Positions 1-8,060 are shown, counted from the stretch's first letter. The stretch: DNA of 64,000 bases from Hymenobacter taeanensis (GCF_013137895.1 NZ_CP053538.1:2107501-2171500); one strand, 5' to 3'. The notes: generated by a model not told the origin, from the letters alone. Numbers and translations are program-made.

Positions 1-201
1 TTGGGTGGCCTGCTGGGTTTCCAGCACCACCACCGTCGCGCTGGCCAGCGACCCCCGACTCTCGTGGTCGGAAATGCGGCCGCTCAGCGACAGGGCACAG
101 GTACCCGACTGGCCTAGGGCTACCGTAGCCGTGCTCCACAGCAGGAGCAACAGCCACACGCACCTAAACCGGTCCGGAGCGCCCGGAACACGGAAAAGCA
201 T
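1..201 (-). CDS. TonB-dependent receptor-like outer-membrane protein, N-terminal fragment (runs off left edge)
   Basis: The minus-strand frame from the ATG at 201 stays open to the window edge (67 codons). It starts with a signal peptide: basic residues, a leucine-rich core (VWLLLLLW) and a likely cleavage site after VALGQ. The mature start SLSGRISD followed by LASATVVVLETQQAT resembles the carboxypeptidase-regulatory-like (CarboxypepD_reg) domain at the N-terminus of many Bacteroidota TonB-dependent receptors. The plug and barrel would lie outside the window. It lies about 150 bp downstream of the small secreted His/Cys protein gene on the same strand, so the two may be co-transcribed. The receptor call is inferred from the N-terminus only; a carboxypeptidase-regulatory-domain protein without a barrel is also possible. 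Confidence 0.6.
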   Translation of the reverse strand, partial: MLFRVPGAPDRFRCVWLLLLLWSTATVALGQSGTCALSLSGRISDHESRGSLASATVVVLETQQATQ

Positions 202-350
202 ACAGAAAGGGGAGACGCCTCAACACTAAACTGGCCAGTGTAGCAGTCCCGACGGGAGGTAAGGGAAAGGCGTAATTCCTCTACAGGGTGCACGCCTACT
301 AAGGCCTCACTTCAGGAGGCAGGCGTGGCTACAAGTGGCCTACTGCAAGT

Positions 351-692
351 TTAGCTTAGGCTAGGCGGGCCGCGTAGGCCAGTAGTTGGGGTGAAAGCGG
401 CCACGCCCGCGGGCAGCGTACTTGCTGCTGCTACTGAAGAGTAGCTGGAAAGCTCAACCGGCAGGACCAGCGGCTCTGGGGTTTGGAAAGCTTCCTTGAA
501 AAACTGATCAACATCACAGTGCTGGTGCTTGGCCGAAAGCAGCGCTTTGCCCTTAGGCCACTTCACCGATTGCGTAGGCTCCTCGGTGGTGTGCTCGTGG
601 GTGTGCAAAGCCAGTACCCACGCATCAGGCAGCAGCACCCGCGCAAAGCACAGGAGCAGCACAAGAGCCAGACGAGACCGAAGGGTACGCAT
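351..692 (-). CDS. small secreted His/Cys-containing protein upstream of a TonB-receptor-like gene
   Basis: About 113 residues if translation starts at the ATG at 692 (MRTLRSRLAL); the ATG at 701 adds three residues. A hydrophobic signal peptide (LALVLLLCFARVLL) is followed by a His-rich segment (ALHTHEHTTEE) and a motif KHQHCDVDQFF. Small periplasmic proteins of this kind, with an HxHC-type motif, often precede TonB-dependent receptors in Bacteroidota and are suspected to handle metal or haem, but no function is established. The gene ends about 150 bp before the receptor-like gene. Longer in-frame extension to 758 lacks signal-peptide character, so I prefer the internal start. Function unknown; metal binding is inferred from the residues only. 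Confidence 0.6.
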   Translation of the reverse strand: MRTLRSRLALVLLLCFARVLLPDAWVLALHTHEHTTEEPTQSVKWPKGKALLSAKHQHCDVDQFFKEAFQTPEPLVLPVELSSYSSVAAASTLPAGVAAFTPTTGLRGPPSLS

Positions 693-861
693 TTGCAACA
701 TTGTATCAGCTGAGCGACAAATGTAGGAGGAAATATTTGTGAACCTACTGTTCAGCATTAAAAAGCATCAGCTGATTCACGAAAGCATAACCCCCTGACA
801 ACCTGCAGACAATATAGCTGTCAGACCTTTGTGCTGTTCCTCGTCAGTAAATAGAGCCACT

Positions 862-963
862 ATGAAAACCATCACAGCTGATTTGTTGCGTCGCTTAGCC
901 GCCATGTTGCGCCCTTCCTCAAAATCATCCGACCCAGATCATGCCGAGGTGCTATTTGTATGA
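862..963 (+). CDS. possible 33-residue small protein
   Basis: A short frame begins MKTITADLLRRLAAML and ends FV before TGA at 961-963. The next small frame starts at 960 in an ATGA overlap, an arrangement seen in translationally coupled genes. It lies in the otherwise empty stretch 702-1292. No family is recognised and no TAnnTTTG box was found just upstream, so it could be chance. Confidence 0.2.
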   Translation: MKTITADLLRRLAAMLRPSSKSSDPDHAEVLFV

Positions 964-1163
964 GTGGCACTACGCGAAAATCGTTCTTATATCGCCCAGC
1001 AAACTTCAGCTACCGCCTGACGAATAGGACTGCAACCAACCCTGCTGTTCACGAAACCCAAGCTGTATCTGTTAAGGGTAGCGTTTCCGCTGTACTACCT
1101 ATTGCAAACAGGCCACTGCGCCCAGTAAAGCAAGCAGCAATCTTGCTTAGGTCTTGGTACTGA
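960..1163 (+). CDS. possible 67-residue small protein overlapping the previous frame by ATGA
   Basis: The frame begins MSGTTRKSFLYRPANFSYR and ends ILLRSWY. It is basic, has no clear membrane segment or domain, and shares an ATGA stop/start overlap with the 33-residue frame before it. The composition could be that of a random frame. The rest of 764-1216 shows nothing else I can support. Confidence 0.2.
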   Translation: MSGTTRKSFLYRPANFSYRLTNRTATNPAVHETQAVSVKGSVSAVLPIANRPLRPVKQAAILLRSWY

Positions 1164-1216
1164 GCGAAGATGTGTGAATATTACATGAGTGTTTGGAAGA
1201 TTGATAGATAATTGAA

Positions 1217-1246
1217 TTGATCTAATAAATCAATATTGTAGTTTTG
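1217..1246 (+). promoter_or_regulatory. Bacteroidota-type promoter TTG-N19-TAnnTTTG
   Basis: TTG at 1217-1219 is followed by exactly 19 bases and TAGTTTTG at 1239-1246, an exact match to the Bacteroidota housekeeping promoter pattern. It lies in an AT-rich stretch 47 bp before the ATG at 1293 and would start transcription near 1253. Confidence 0.6.
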
Positions 1247-1292
1247 TCACTATACTGAGCCGATTAGTCGGTCTACTTAGTGGTCAAATGCT

Positions 1293-1790
1293 ATGATGTG
1301 CGTAGTTAATTCCTTGTTTGTGCAGATTTTTCCACAGTATCGCTTGTTGCGGTGTGAATGGCGAGGTGCACTAAATTTTGCAGATTTTAGCCAAGCATTG
1401 GAACAGCTTCTGGTAATATCTCGAGATAATCAAATTACACATTGGTTGGTTGATAGTAGTACTATGCCTCTACTGGGTCTGGCTGAACAAGCCTGGCTCA
1501 GCGACGTGTGGCTGGAGCAGTTCTTGGTTATGGGCGTAGAGCAGTTGGCGCTCATTCAACCTCTTAGTCTCCACAACCAGCTCGTAATAGAGAATATCCT
1601 GAGTGAAGGGCAACGCTATGCCAAGATCAAGTTTCAGTTTTTTTCTGATTCCTCAGCGGCGCTTGATTGGCTGACCCGCTCTACTACACATCTGGTTGAG
1701 AGTTTAGAATATGAGTGGCAAGCGGCCTTGCCTCCTGCACAGCGCATTTACCGTAATGCTATGCGCGAGCTGTGGGAGGTAGGCCACTAG
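1293..1790 (+). CDS. STAS/SpoIIAA-like hypothetical protein
   Basis: A 165-residue soluble protein with no signal peptide. The pattern is hydrophobic strand (QIFPQYRLLRCEW), helix (FSQALEQLLVIS), strand (THWLVDSSTMPLL), helix (WLSDVWLEQFLVMG) and strand (LALIQPLS). This alternation resembles the STAS/SpoIIAA-like proteins often annotated in Hymenobacter; the phosphorylatable serine of true anti-sigma antagonists cannot be identified with confidence. It has its own consensus promoter at 1217-1246 and stands alone before htpG. An in-frame second ATG at 1296 would remove one residue. The function is not known; the fold assignment is inference from pattern. Confidence 0.55.
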   Translation: MMCVVNSLFVQIFPQYRLLRCEWRGALNFADFSQALEQLLVISRDNQITHWLVDSSTMPLLGLAEQAWLSDVWLEQFLVMGVEQLALIQPLSLHNQLVIENILSEGQRYAKIKFQFFSDSSAALDWLTRSTTHLVESLEYEWQAALPPAQRIYRNAMRELWEVGH

Positions 1791-1969
1791 GCCACGGCCC
1801 TGGCAAACGATGGCGGAAAGAGCACAATACGGAAAGAAAAGCGCTGTCAAACTGGCAGCCGCAGTGGAAATGGAATATGGTTTGAAGCCGGAGCTTTTGC
1901 TTGCTGGTATGTTTACCGGCTGGCATTTCGTCTGCATTCCTGTTTTTAACTCCTCTTTTCCAACGCACT

Positions 1970-3805
1970 ATGCAAGAGAAAGGCAGCATCTCGATTCATA
2001 CCGAGAATATCTTCCCCATCATCAAGAAATTTCTGTATTCTGACCACGAAATCTTCCTGCGGGAATTGGTCAGCAATGCCGTTGACGCCACACAGAAGCT
2101 GAAGAGCCTAGGCCAGCTGGGTGAGTTTAAAGGCGAGCTAGGTGAGCTGAAAGTAAAGGTGAGCGTAGACAAGGAGGCGCGTACCATTACCATCTCCGAC
2201 CGCGGCCTGGGCATGACGGGCGAAGAAATCAAGAAGTACATCAACCAGATTGCTTTCTCCGGGGCTTCTGAGTTTGTAGAGAAGTACAAGGAGCAGGATG
2301 CCGCTACTAAAGACCAGATTATCGGTAAGTTTGGTATGGGCTTCTACTCGGCGTTTATGGTAGCCAGCGAGGTAGAAATCTTCTCCAAGAGCTACCAGGA
2401 GGGTACTGAGGCGGCTCACTGGACTTGTGACGGTAGCACGGAGTTTACGCTCGAAACTGCTGACAAAGCCGACCGCGGTACTGATGTAGTCTTGCACGTA
2501 GCCGAAGACTCGGACGAGTTTCTGGAAGCGGCCCGCTTGCGCACCATCCTTACCAAGTACTGCAAGTTCCTGCCCATCGAAATTGAGTTTGAGGGCGAAG
2601 TAATCAACCAAACGGCGCCCATCTGGACAAAGCAGCCCTCAGAGCTGACCGACGAGGATTACAAGAAGTTCTACCATGAGCTGTATCCAATGTCGATGGA
2701 TGAGCCCCTATTCTGGATTCACCTCAACGTAGACTACCCCTTCAACCTGACGGGTATCCTGTACTTCCCGAAGGTAAAAGATGAGCTGCAGTTCCAGCGC
2801 AACAAAATCCAGCTGTACTCGCGTCAGGTGTTTATCACCGATGAGGTGAAAGACGTAGTGCCCGAGTTCCTGATGCTGCTCCACGGCGTTATTGATTCGC
2901 CTGATATTCCGCTGAACGTGTCGCGCAGCTTCTTGCAGGCTGATGCGGCCGTAAAGAAAATTAACACCTACATCACCAAGAAGGTAGCCGACAAGCTGGC
3001 CGAGTTGTTCCGCAAAGACCGCGCAGGCTTTGAGGAGAAATGGTCCGATATCGGCCTGTTCGTGAAGTATGGCATGCTCTCCGACGAGAAGTTCTACGAG
3101 AAGGCCAAGGATTTTGCGCTGGTACAGAACGTAGCCGGCAAATACTTCACCCTGGCGGAGTATCAGGAGCATGTGCAGGCCAACCAGAAAGACAAGAACG
3201 ACCAGACGGTAGTACTATACACCACCGACGCGGAGGCGCAGCACGCTTTTGTGCAAGCCGCTCAAGACCGGGGCTACGACGTGCTGAAACTGGATGCTGT
3301 GCTTGACTCGCACTTCATTGGCCAATTGGAGCAAAAGCTAGAGAAAACCACCTTTAAGCGCGTTGATGCCGACACCGTTGGCAAGCTCATCGAGAAAGAG
3401 GAGCAGCAGGAAAGTGTACTCAGCGACGACGACAAAACCAAGCTGCAGGAGCTTTACAAAGGCGCCATTAGCAACGAGCACATGCACGTGCAGGTAGAGG
3501 CGCTCTCGCCTCAGGATGCGCCGGTTATTATTACCTTGCCTGAGTTCATGCGCCGCATGAAAGACATGCAGCGCACTGGCGGTGGCGGCGGCATGCAGAT
3601 GTTCGGCAACCTGCCCGATAGCTACACGGTGAGCGTAAACGCCAACCATCCCATTGCCCAGCGCGTGCTGAAAGCTGAAGGAGAAGCCGGCAGCAAGCTG
3701 GCCCGGCAAGCCTACGACCTCGCGCTGCTGGCGCAAGGTATGCTGAAAGGAGAGGCGTTAACCGCCTTTGTGAAGCGTAGCGCTGATTTACTGGCTGCTG
3801 AATAG
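1970..3805 (+). CDS. htpG: molecular chaperone HtpG (Hsp90)
   Basis: A 611-residue cytosolic ATP-dependent chaperone of the Hsp90 family. The ATPase domain shows the family motifs ELVSNAVDATQKL, DRGLGMTGEEI and GKFGMGFYSAFMVA within the first ~140 residues. The middle domain carries GVIDSPDIPLNVSRSFLQ, and the C-terminal dimerisation domain follows. I chose the ATG at 1970 because the protein then begins MQEKGSISIHTENIFPIIKKF, the usual Hsp90 start; the upstream in-frame extension to 1901 has no family similarity. Length is normal for bacterial HtpG. A terminator-like stem-loop follows at 3838. Confidence 0.97.
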   Translation: MQEKGSISIHTENIFPIIKKFLYSDHEIFLRELVSNAVDATQKLKSLGQLGEFKGELGELKVKVSVDKEARTITISDRGLGMTGEEIKKYINQIAFSGASEFVEKYKEQDAATKDQIIGKFGMGFYSAFMVASEVEIFSKSYQEGTEAAHWTCDGSTEFTLETADKADRGTDVVLHVAEDSDEFLEAARLRTILTKYCKFLPIEIEFEGEVINQTAPIWTKQPSELTDEDYKKFYHELYPMSMDEPLFWIHLNVDYPFNLTGILYFPKVKDELQFQRNKIQLYSRQVFITDEVKDVVPEFLMLLHGVIDSPDIPLNVSRSFLQADAAVKKINTYITKKVADKLAELFRKDRAGFEEKWSDIGLFVKYGMLSDEKFYEKAKDFALVQNVAGKYFTLAEYQEHVQANQKDKNDQTVVLYTTDAEAQHAFVQAAQDRGYDVLKLDAVLDSHFIGQLEQKLEKTTFKRVDADTVGKLIEKEEQQESVLSDDDKTKLQELYKGAISNEHMHVQVEALSPQDAPVIITLPEFMRRMKDMQRTGGGGGMQMFGNLPDSYTVSVNANHPIAQRVLKAEGEAGSKLARQAYDLALLAQGMLKGEALTAFVKRSADLLAAE

Positions 3806-3837
3806 TCTAAAAAAGTCTTAATAGTTTAAAACAGTAC

Positions 3838-3868
3838 AAGGGCTCTGGCTACTATAGTCAGGGCCCTT
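3838..3868 (+). terminator. terminator-like stem-loop after htpG
   Basis: Arms of 13 bases (3838-3850 and 3856-3868) pair at 11 positions with the other two able to form G-U pairs; the right arm runs into a short T-stretch. It lies 33 bp past the htpG stop. Confidence 0.55.
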
Positions 3869-3946
3869 TGCGTTGTAAGGCAGCACACGGAAAATAGTAA
3901 CTTGGGCCGCCATCACGTAGAGTGGCATCCTGATTGTTTTTTTCAC

Positions 3947-5386
3947 ATGATTGAGCGCTTATCCTATTCCGCAGGGCTGCGGAAAACTATTACCTGGACT
4001 GGTATAGCCACATATATTGGCCTGGCAGTACTCGCGGTGCTATTCTATAAAGAGCGGGTCGCCTTCGTCGATTTATCATTCCACCTATTCACTATTCTAC
4101 AGGAGAATAACCTCACTATCCAGAACTTTCGCTTTGGGGCTGCCATTACCCAGCTAGTACCGCTGGTGGCCAGCCGTATGGGCCTGGGGCTTCAGAGCGT
4201 AGCTGTTTTATACTCGCTGGCTTTTGTAGGGTGGTATGCGTTTGTGTTTGCGTTCTGTGTGTGGGTTTGCCGGGCAGAGCGCTGGGCTGCGGTAGTACTG
4301 ATGCTGAGCACGCTTATGGTTACGCACACCTTCTACTGGGCTCAGTCGGAGCTACAGCAGGGGCTAGCCTTTATGGTGCTCTTTTTGGCTATTTACCAAC
4401 GCTGGCTCAGTGATAAAATACCGAGCTGGGGCACGCCAGTACTAGTGCTAGGCCTGGTAACAGTGTGCTTTTTCCATCCTATCATTTTTATCCCCTTCAG
4501 CTTTTGCTGTGCCTTCTTTGTGCTCCGTAACAGAGAAGGCCGAATCAGTCATATCTGGCTGCTAGTGGCTTTTTTAGTATTGACGTACATCAAAAACAAG
4601 GTTTTTCATACCGCTTACGATACTGAAAACATGAAGCGGAACGAGCAGCTGTTGGCGTTATTTCCTAACTACTTCAGCACCGTTTCTTTTCGCAGATTTA
4701 TAGGTTGGCTACTGCACGATTATTACGTGCTGGTAGTAGGGCTGCTGGCAGTGATGGGGTATTACAGCTGGGAGCGTAGCTGGCTGAAACTCTTGCTAAC
4801 AGGAGGAGGGTTTTTGGCCTTTGCTGTTTTAGTAACAGCTTCCTACCCCGGCGGACAAGAGGAGCAGTTTTACATGGAAAACCTGCTGTTGCCCTTAACT
4901 GTATTTGTGGCCGTGCCTTTGGCCTTCGACGTGCTCCCGGGTATTCCTGGCCGTTGGGCGGTGGCGGCCGTGGTACTAGTGGTAGCAATGCGCGTAACAA
5001 GCATAGGCCTGGCGCACTCCCCCTACACCAACCGTATTGCGTGGGCACGGCGCGTAATGCAGCGCAGCGAGCATCTGCCTAATCGAAAGCTGATTATACC
5101 TGAGCAGGGCATCCCGATGGATACAGTAATGATGGCCTGGGGTACTCCGTATGAGTTTTGGCTGCTTTCTTCACTGGAAGGCAACCACCAGGCCCGCTCC
5201 ATTTGTGTTAGTCCTAACCCGCAGGAAAAAGAGTGGGCACTGCGCAAACCACAGTCCTTCATTGCCACTTGGGGAGTGTTCGACTATGCCCAGTTACCGC
5301 CGCGCTATTTCCCCTTTCCGGCCCAGGACACTACGAGCTATCAGCAAATCACCTACGCCGAACTAATGAAACCGACCAACCCCTAG
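3947..5386 (+). CDS. multi-span integral membrane protein, function unknown
   Basis: About 479 residues from the ATG at 3947; an in-frame TTG at 3902 is less likely. I count roughly ten hydrophobic segments, for example ATYIGLAVLAVLFY, YSLAFVGWYAFVFAFCVWV and WLLVAFLVLTYI, followed by a soluble tail of about 100 residues. The layout, with an early acidic loop (KERVAFVDLSFHLFTILQ) and many helices, recalls GT-C-type glycosyltransferases or bacterial mannosyltransferase-like proteins, but I cannot identify a catalytic motif with certainty. It lies between htpG and a lipoprotein gene on the same strand. I do not recognise the family. Confidence 0.75.
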   Translation: MIERLSYSAGLRKTITWTGIATYIGLAVLAVLFYKERVAFVDLSFHLFTILQENNLTIQNFRFGAAITQLVPLVASRMGLGLQSVAVLYSLAFVGWYAFVFAFCVWVCRAERWAAVVLMLSTLMVTHTFYWAQSELQQGLAFMVLFLAIYQRWLSDKIPSWGTPVLVLGLVTVCFFHPIIFIPFSFCCAFFVLRNREGRISHIWLLVAFLVLTYIKNKVFHTAYDTENMKRNEQLLALFPNYFSTVSFRRFIGWLLHDYYVLVVGLLAVMGYYSWERSWLKLLLTGGGFLAFAVLVTASYPGGQEEQFYMENLLLPLTVFVAVPLAFDVLPGIPGRWAVAAVVLVVAMRVTSIGLAHSPYTNRIAWARRVMQRSEHLPNRKLIIPEQGIPMDTVMMAWGTPYEFWLLSSLEGNHQARSICVSPNPQEKEWALRKPQSFIATWGVFDYAQLPPRYFPFPAQDTTSYQQITYAELMKPTNP

Positions 5387-5468
5387 CCGGCCGCGGTAGA
5401 ATTGGCATGAAGGGCACCAAATATGGCTATGTTTACGTTCGATGCTGCGAATTCAGTCCGTTAATCTC

Positions 5469-6431
5469 ATGCGTCTGTTCCGTCTGTACTTGCTTTTGCT
5501 GATAGGCCTTGGCCTTTCGGTAGCGGCATGCTCCAAAAAAACAGTTTCCTTCAATAGTAAGTCCAATGCTGGTGGCCTAGCCTTGGGCACAGACTCGCTG
5601 ACCACTACCTCCGACACAACTGCAGCTCCTTCACTGATAGCCAAGCGCACTACGCTTACCAAAGAGCAGGAGCGGGCCGCCAAGGAGAAAGAAAAGGCAG
5701 CGCAGCGCAAACCCAAAAAGAAGAAAAATATCTTTCTGGGTGAGCGGATTAAAAAGGGCTATGTGAAGTCAGGTGGCAAGGGCAAAAACCAACGAATCGA
5801 AACGTTCTATTATCTGCGCAGCTTCCAGCAGCCCAATCCGTATGCGCCGGCCCGCTACGTCTATGACCCCAAGAAGCGTCGGATTATCAAGGCTACCGGA
5901 GAGATTGATGGCAACCAGTATAAGGTGCTGCATGGCCCTTATAAAAAGACGGAGGGAGGCAAAGTAGTGGAAACCGGGTACTACGCCATTGGAACCAGGC
6001 ATCTGCGCTGGGAAACCTTTAACCGGGAGAACATTCTGCTCACCAAAACCCACTACGAGATGGGTTTCCCACGCGACGCCAACGTGACCTATTATGATGG
6101 GGCGCAAAAGCAGGTAAAAGAGGTAATACCGTTTGTGAATGGAAAGCTGGAAGGCGATTATGTGCGCTACAATGAGAACGGCCAGCTGGAGTGGGATGGG
6201 CAGTTTGAGAACGGGAAACGCATTGGTACCTGGAACCGCTACTGGGGCTTCCGGAACGCTCGCAACCGCCTACGCTACGAGTACCAGTACGGCGAAACAG
6301 GCTACGACCCCGAAGTAACGGAGCCTGTGCTGGTAAAAGAATACAACCGCAATGGTGTGCTCATCTACGAGAAAGATAAACTAGATAAGCGCGGCGAAGG
6401 CGATACTGCGCGCCCCGGCATGAAAAAGTAA
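5469..6431 (+). CDS. YwqK/MORN-type repeat lipoprotein
   Basis: About 320 residues from the ATG at 5469. The N-terminus is a lipoprotein signal with lipobox LSVAAC (Cys about residue 21). A Lys-rich linker (EKEKAAQRKPKKKKN) follows. The C-terminal half has MORN-like repeats (VNGKLEGDYVRYNENGQLEW, FENGKRIGTWNRYW) as in the family annotated 'toxin-antitoxin system YwqK family antitoxin'. That name is misleading here: no toxin gene is adjacent and the protein is probably an envelope lipoprotein. An upstream in-frame ATG at 5442 would put nine residues before the signal peptide, so I prefer the internal start. Its TAA stop is the first triplet of the palindrome at 6429-6508. Confidence 0.75.
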   Translation: MRLFRLYLLLLIGLGLSVAACSKKTVSFNSKSNAGGLALGTDSLTTTSDTTAAPSLIAKRTTLTKEQERAAKEKEKAAQRKPKKKKNIFLGERIKKGYVKSGGKGKNQRIETFYYLRSFQQPNPYAPARYVYDPKKRRIIKATGEIDGNQYKVLHGPYKKTEGGKVVETGYYAIGTRHLRWETFNRENILLTKTHYEMGFPRDANVTYYDGAQKQVKEVIPFVNGKLEGDYVRYNENGQLEWDGQFENGKRIGTWNRYWGFRNARNRLRYEYQYGETGYDPEVTEPVLVKEYNRNGVLIYEKDKLDKRGEGDTARPGMKK

Positions 6432-6508
6432 GACGGCACTTTATTCACCCGAAAAAGGCGCACGCCGTACGGTATGCGCCTTTTTCGGGTGAATAAAGTG
6501 CCGTCTTA
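6429..6508. terminator. bidirectional terminator: 34-bp perfect palindrome joining two stop codons
   Basis: Positions 6429-6462 and 6475-6508 are perfect reverse complements with a 12-base loop. Each arm contains AAAAAGGCGCA or its complement, giving a T-stretch in both directions. The outermost triplet of the left arm is the TAA stop of the lipoprotein gene; the outermost triplet of the right arm is the TAA stop of minus-strand yraN. Confidence 0.85.
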
Positions 6509-6865
6509 ATAGAAAGCATCTTCAAAGTGTGCAACCTGTAGGCCACTGCTGCTGGGCGTAATCGCTAGAATATCAAACCGAATGTCGCCGGTCCAAGCGA
6601 GGTGCTCCTGTACCTGCTCGGCTGCGCGCCGGAACAGCTCCTGTTTGCGAGGAGTCACAAATTCCTCAGGGTACCCGTAGCGTACCGTTGTCCTGGTTTT
6701 AACCTCCGCAAACACCAGTAGCTCCTGGCCCAGGCGCACTATCAGGTCCACTTCGGCCCGGCAGTAGCGGTAGTTGCGGTGTACCAGCGCATAACCCTGA
6801 GCCAGCAGGAACTCCAGTGCGGCGTCTTCCCCAGCTTGGCCTAGCATATGGGCAGTAATAGGCAT
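6506..6865 (-). CDS. yraN: YraN family protein (UPF0102), predicted endonuclease-like
   Basis: 119 residues from the ATG at 6865. It carries the YraN-family core: LGQAGEDAALEFLLAQGY near the N-terminus, RNYRYCRAEVDLIV, then VFAEVKTRT, the D/ExK-type residues of a restriction-endonuclease-like fold. A longer in-frame extension to 7027 exists, but the family begins at the chosen methionine (MPITAHMLGQAGED) and is usually about 120 residues long. Members are predicted, not proven, nucleases; a link to recombination or DNA processing is often suggested. It converges on the lipoprotein gene and shares its terminator. Confidence 0.9.
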   Translation of the reverse strand: MPITAHMLGQAGEDAALEFLLAQGYALVHRNYRYCRAEVDLIVRLGQELLVFAEVKTRTTVRYGYPEEFVTPRKQELFRRAAEQVQEHLAWTGDIRFDILAITPSSSGLQVAHFEDAFY

Positions 6866-6960
6866 GCTAAGTTGAATATACGTGTAGAATACTATGGCTC
6901 TGAGCGCTGTAGGCTTGTAGCAAAACAAGTAGGTAGCCCACGCTAAAGGTAACTCCTTCA

Positions 6961-6990
6961 TTGGGGTTGGGGCTAAAAATGGTACCTTTG
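6961..6990 (+). promoter_or_regulatory. Bacteroidota-type promoter TTG-N19-TAnnTTTG
   Basis: TTG at 6961-6963, 19 bases, then TACCTTTG at 6983-6990: an exact match to the phylum consensus. It points rightwards toward lipB, but the lipB ATG is about 265 bp away, which leaves a long leader with a hairpin followed by T residues. Confidence 0.6.
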
Positions 6991-6996
6991 CGCGTT

Positions 6997-7124
6997 TTCT
7001 GAACAGGCGCAAGGTGTCCGTTTTCACTCAGCAAGGTCTATTCCTGCCTATAACTAGGCGCCGGAAATGGGTCCTGCTAAGAGAGTAATGCTGATATTCT
7101 TGAGGCTTTTCAGGAATATTTTTA
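6997..7124 (+). ncRNA. candidate ~130-nt small RNA or attenuated leader upstream of lipB
   Basis: Transcription from the 6961-6990 promoter should begin near 6997. A hairpin with 10-base arms (7094-7103 and 7110-7119, one G-U pair) followed by TTTTT ends near 7124 and looks like an intrinsic terminator. The segment could therefore be a free small RNA or an attenuator for lipB. A 22-residue hydrophobic frame (7088-7156, MLIFLRLFRNIFTWLMQ...) overlaps the hairpin and is an alternative explanation. No known RNA family is recognised. The remaining gap to 7256 shows no other feature. Confidence 0.3.
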
Positions 7125-7256
7125 CTTGGCTGATGCAGCTTAGTTTCTTAGCGTGAAATGGCTAAATTGCTTGATGGTAAAGGCCATGGCTGTTGCTTTT
7201 TATAAGCATTCGGCCGCTTTTGTCATCTGTTTTTCTGTCGCTTACCCAACCTGCCC

Positions 7257-8051
7257 ATGGACTTTCTTTCAGCCTGCGTAACCCCCAGCCCCCCCGGAGC
7301 TGCTTCCTTAGCAGTGGCGCCCGCGCTATCGGGGCAAAATCGGCAGATTCAGGTTCGCCGGTTGGGGTTGGTTGACTACGTACCTACCTGGGAGTTGCAG
7401 GAGCAGCTATTAGCTGATACGCTGGCAATTAAAGCCCGTAACCGCACTGCCCAAGAGCAGGCGCAGCCCTTTGAGCCAACGCCCAATTACCTGTTGCTGT
7501 GTGAACATCCGCATGTATATACTCTGGGCAAAAGCGGCAAGCCGGAGCACCTTCTCCTGAATGAAACTGGCCTGGCCGCCCACGCCGCTACCTTCCACCG
7601 GATCAACCGTGGCGGCGACATCACTTATCACGGACCTGGCCAGCTGGTAGGGTATCCCATCCTCGACCTGGATAACTTCTTCACCGATATCCACCGTTAC
7701 CTGCGGGTGCTGGAGGAGGCCGTTATCATGACCCTAGCCGACTACAATCTCCGCGCCGGGCGCATTGATGGGCTTACTGGCGTATGGCTTGATTTTGAAG
7801 CGGGAGCTGCTAACCCTCGCAAAATCTGTGCTTTAGGAGTAAAATGCAGCCGGTGGGTAACCATGCACGGCTTCGCCTTAAACGTCAACACCGACCTGTC
7901 GTATTTCGGGCATATTGTGCCTTGTGGCATTACCGATAAAGCAGTCACGTCTTTGCAGCAGGAGCTAGGCCAGGTAGTACCTGTAGCGGAGGTGCAGGAG
8001 CGTTTGCTACTACATTTGGCCGGATTATTGGGCGCCGAGCTCCGCTCTTGA
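7257..8051 (+). CDS. lipB: octanoyltransferase LipB
   Basis: 264 residues. LipB moves the octanoyl chain from octanoyl-ACP to the lipoyl domains of 2-oxoacid dehydrogenases, the first step of lipoate synthesis. The family signatures are HPHVYTLGKSGKPEHLL, INRGGDITYHGPGQLVGYPI and VKCSRWVTMHGFALNV. By family knowledge the acyl-carrying cysteine is Cys223 (HIVPCGITDKAVTS) and the partner lysine is Lys196 (ALGVKCSRW). The first ~30 residues are a poorly conserved extension before IQVRRLGLVDY; no better internal ATG is available. It is followed nine bases later by a small unknown gene and then by a WecA-type transferase, probably as one transcript. Confidence 0.95.
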   Translation: MDFLSACVTPSPPGAASLAVAPALSGQNRQIQVRRLGLVDYVPTWELQEQLLADTLAIKARNRTAQEQAQPFEPTPNYLLLCEHPHVYTLGKSGKPEHLLLNETGLAAHAATFHRINRGGDITYHGPGQLVGYPILDLDNFFTDIHRYLRVLEEAVIMTLADYNLRAGRIDGLTGVWLDFEAGAANPRKICALGVKCSRWVTMHGFALNVNTDLSYFGHIVPCGITDKAVTSLQQELGQVVPVAEVQERLLLHLAGLLGAELRS

Positions 8052-8060
8052 GTTTTTAGC

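Noticed and set aside
5442..5468. Upstream in-frame ATG for the YwqK-like lipoprotein
   Set aside because: It would place nine residues before the lipoprotein signal peptide; the internal ATG at 5469 gives a standard lipobox protein.
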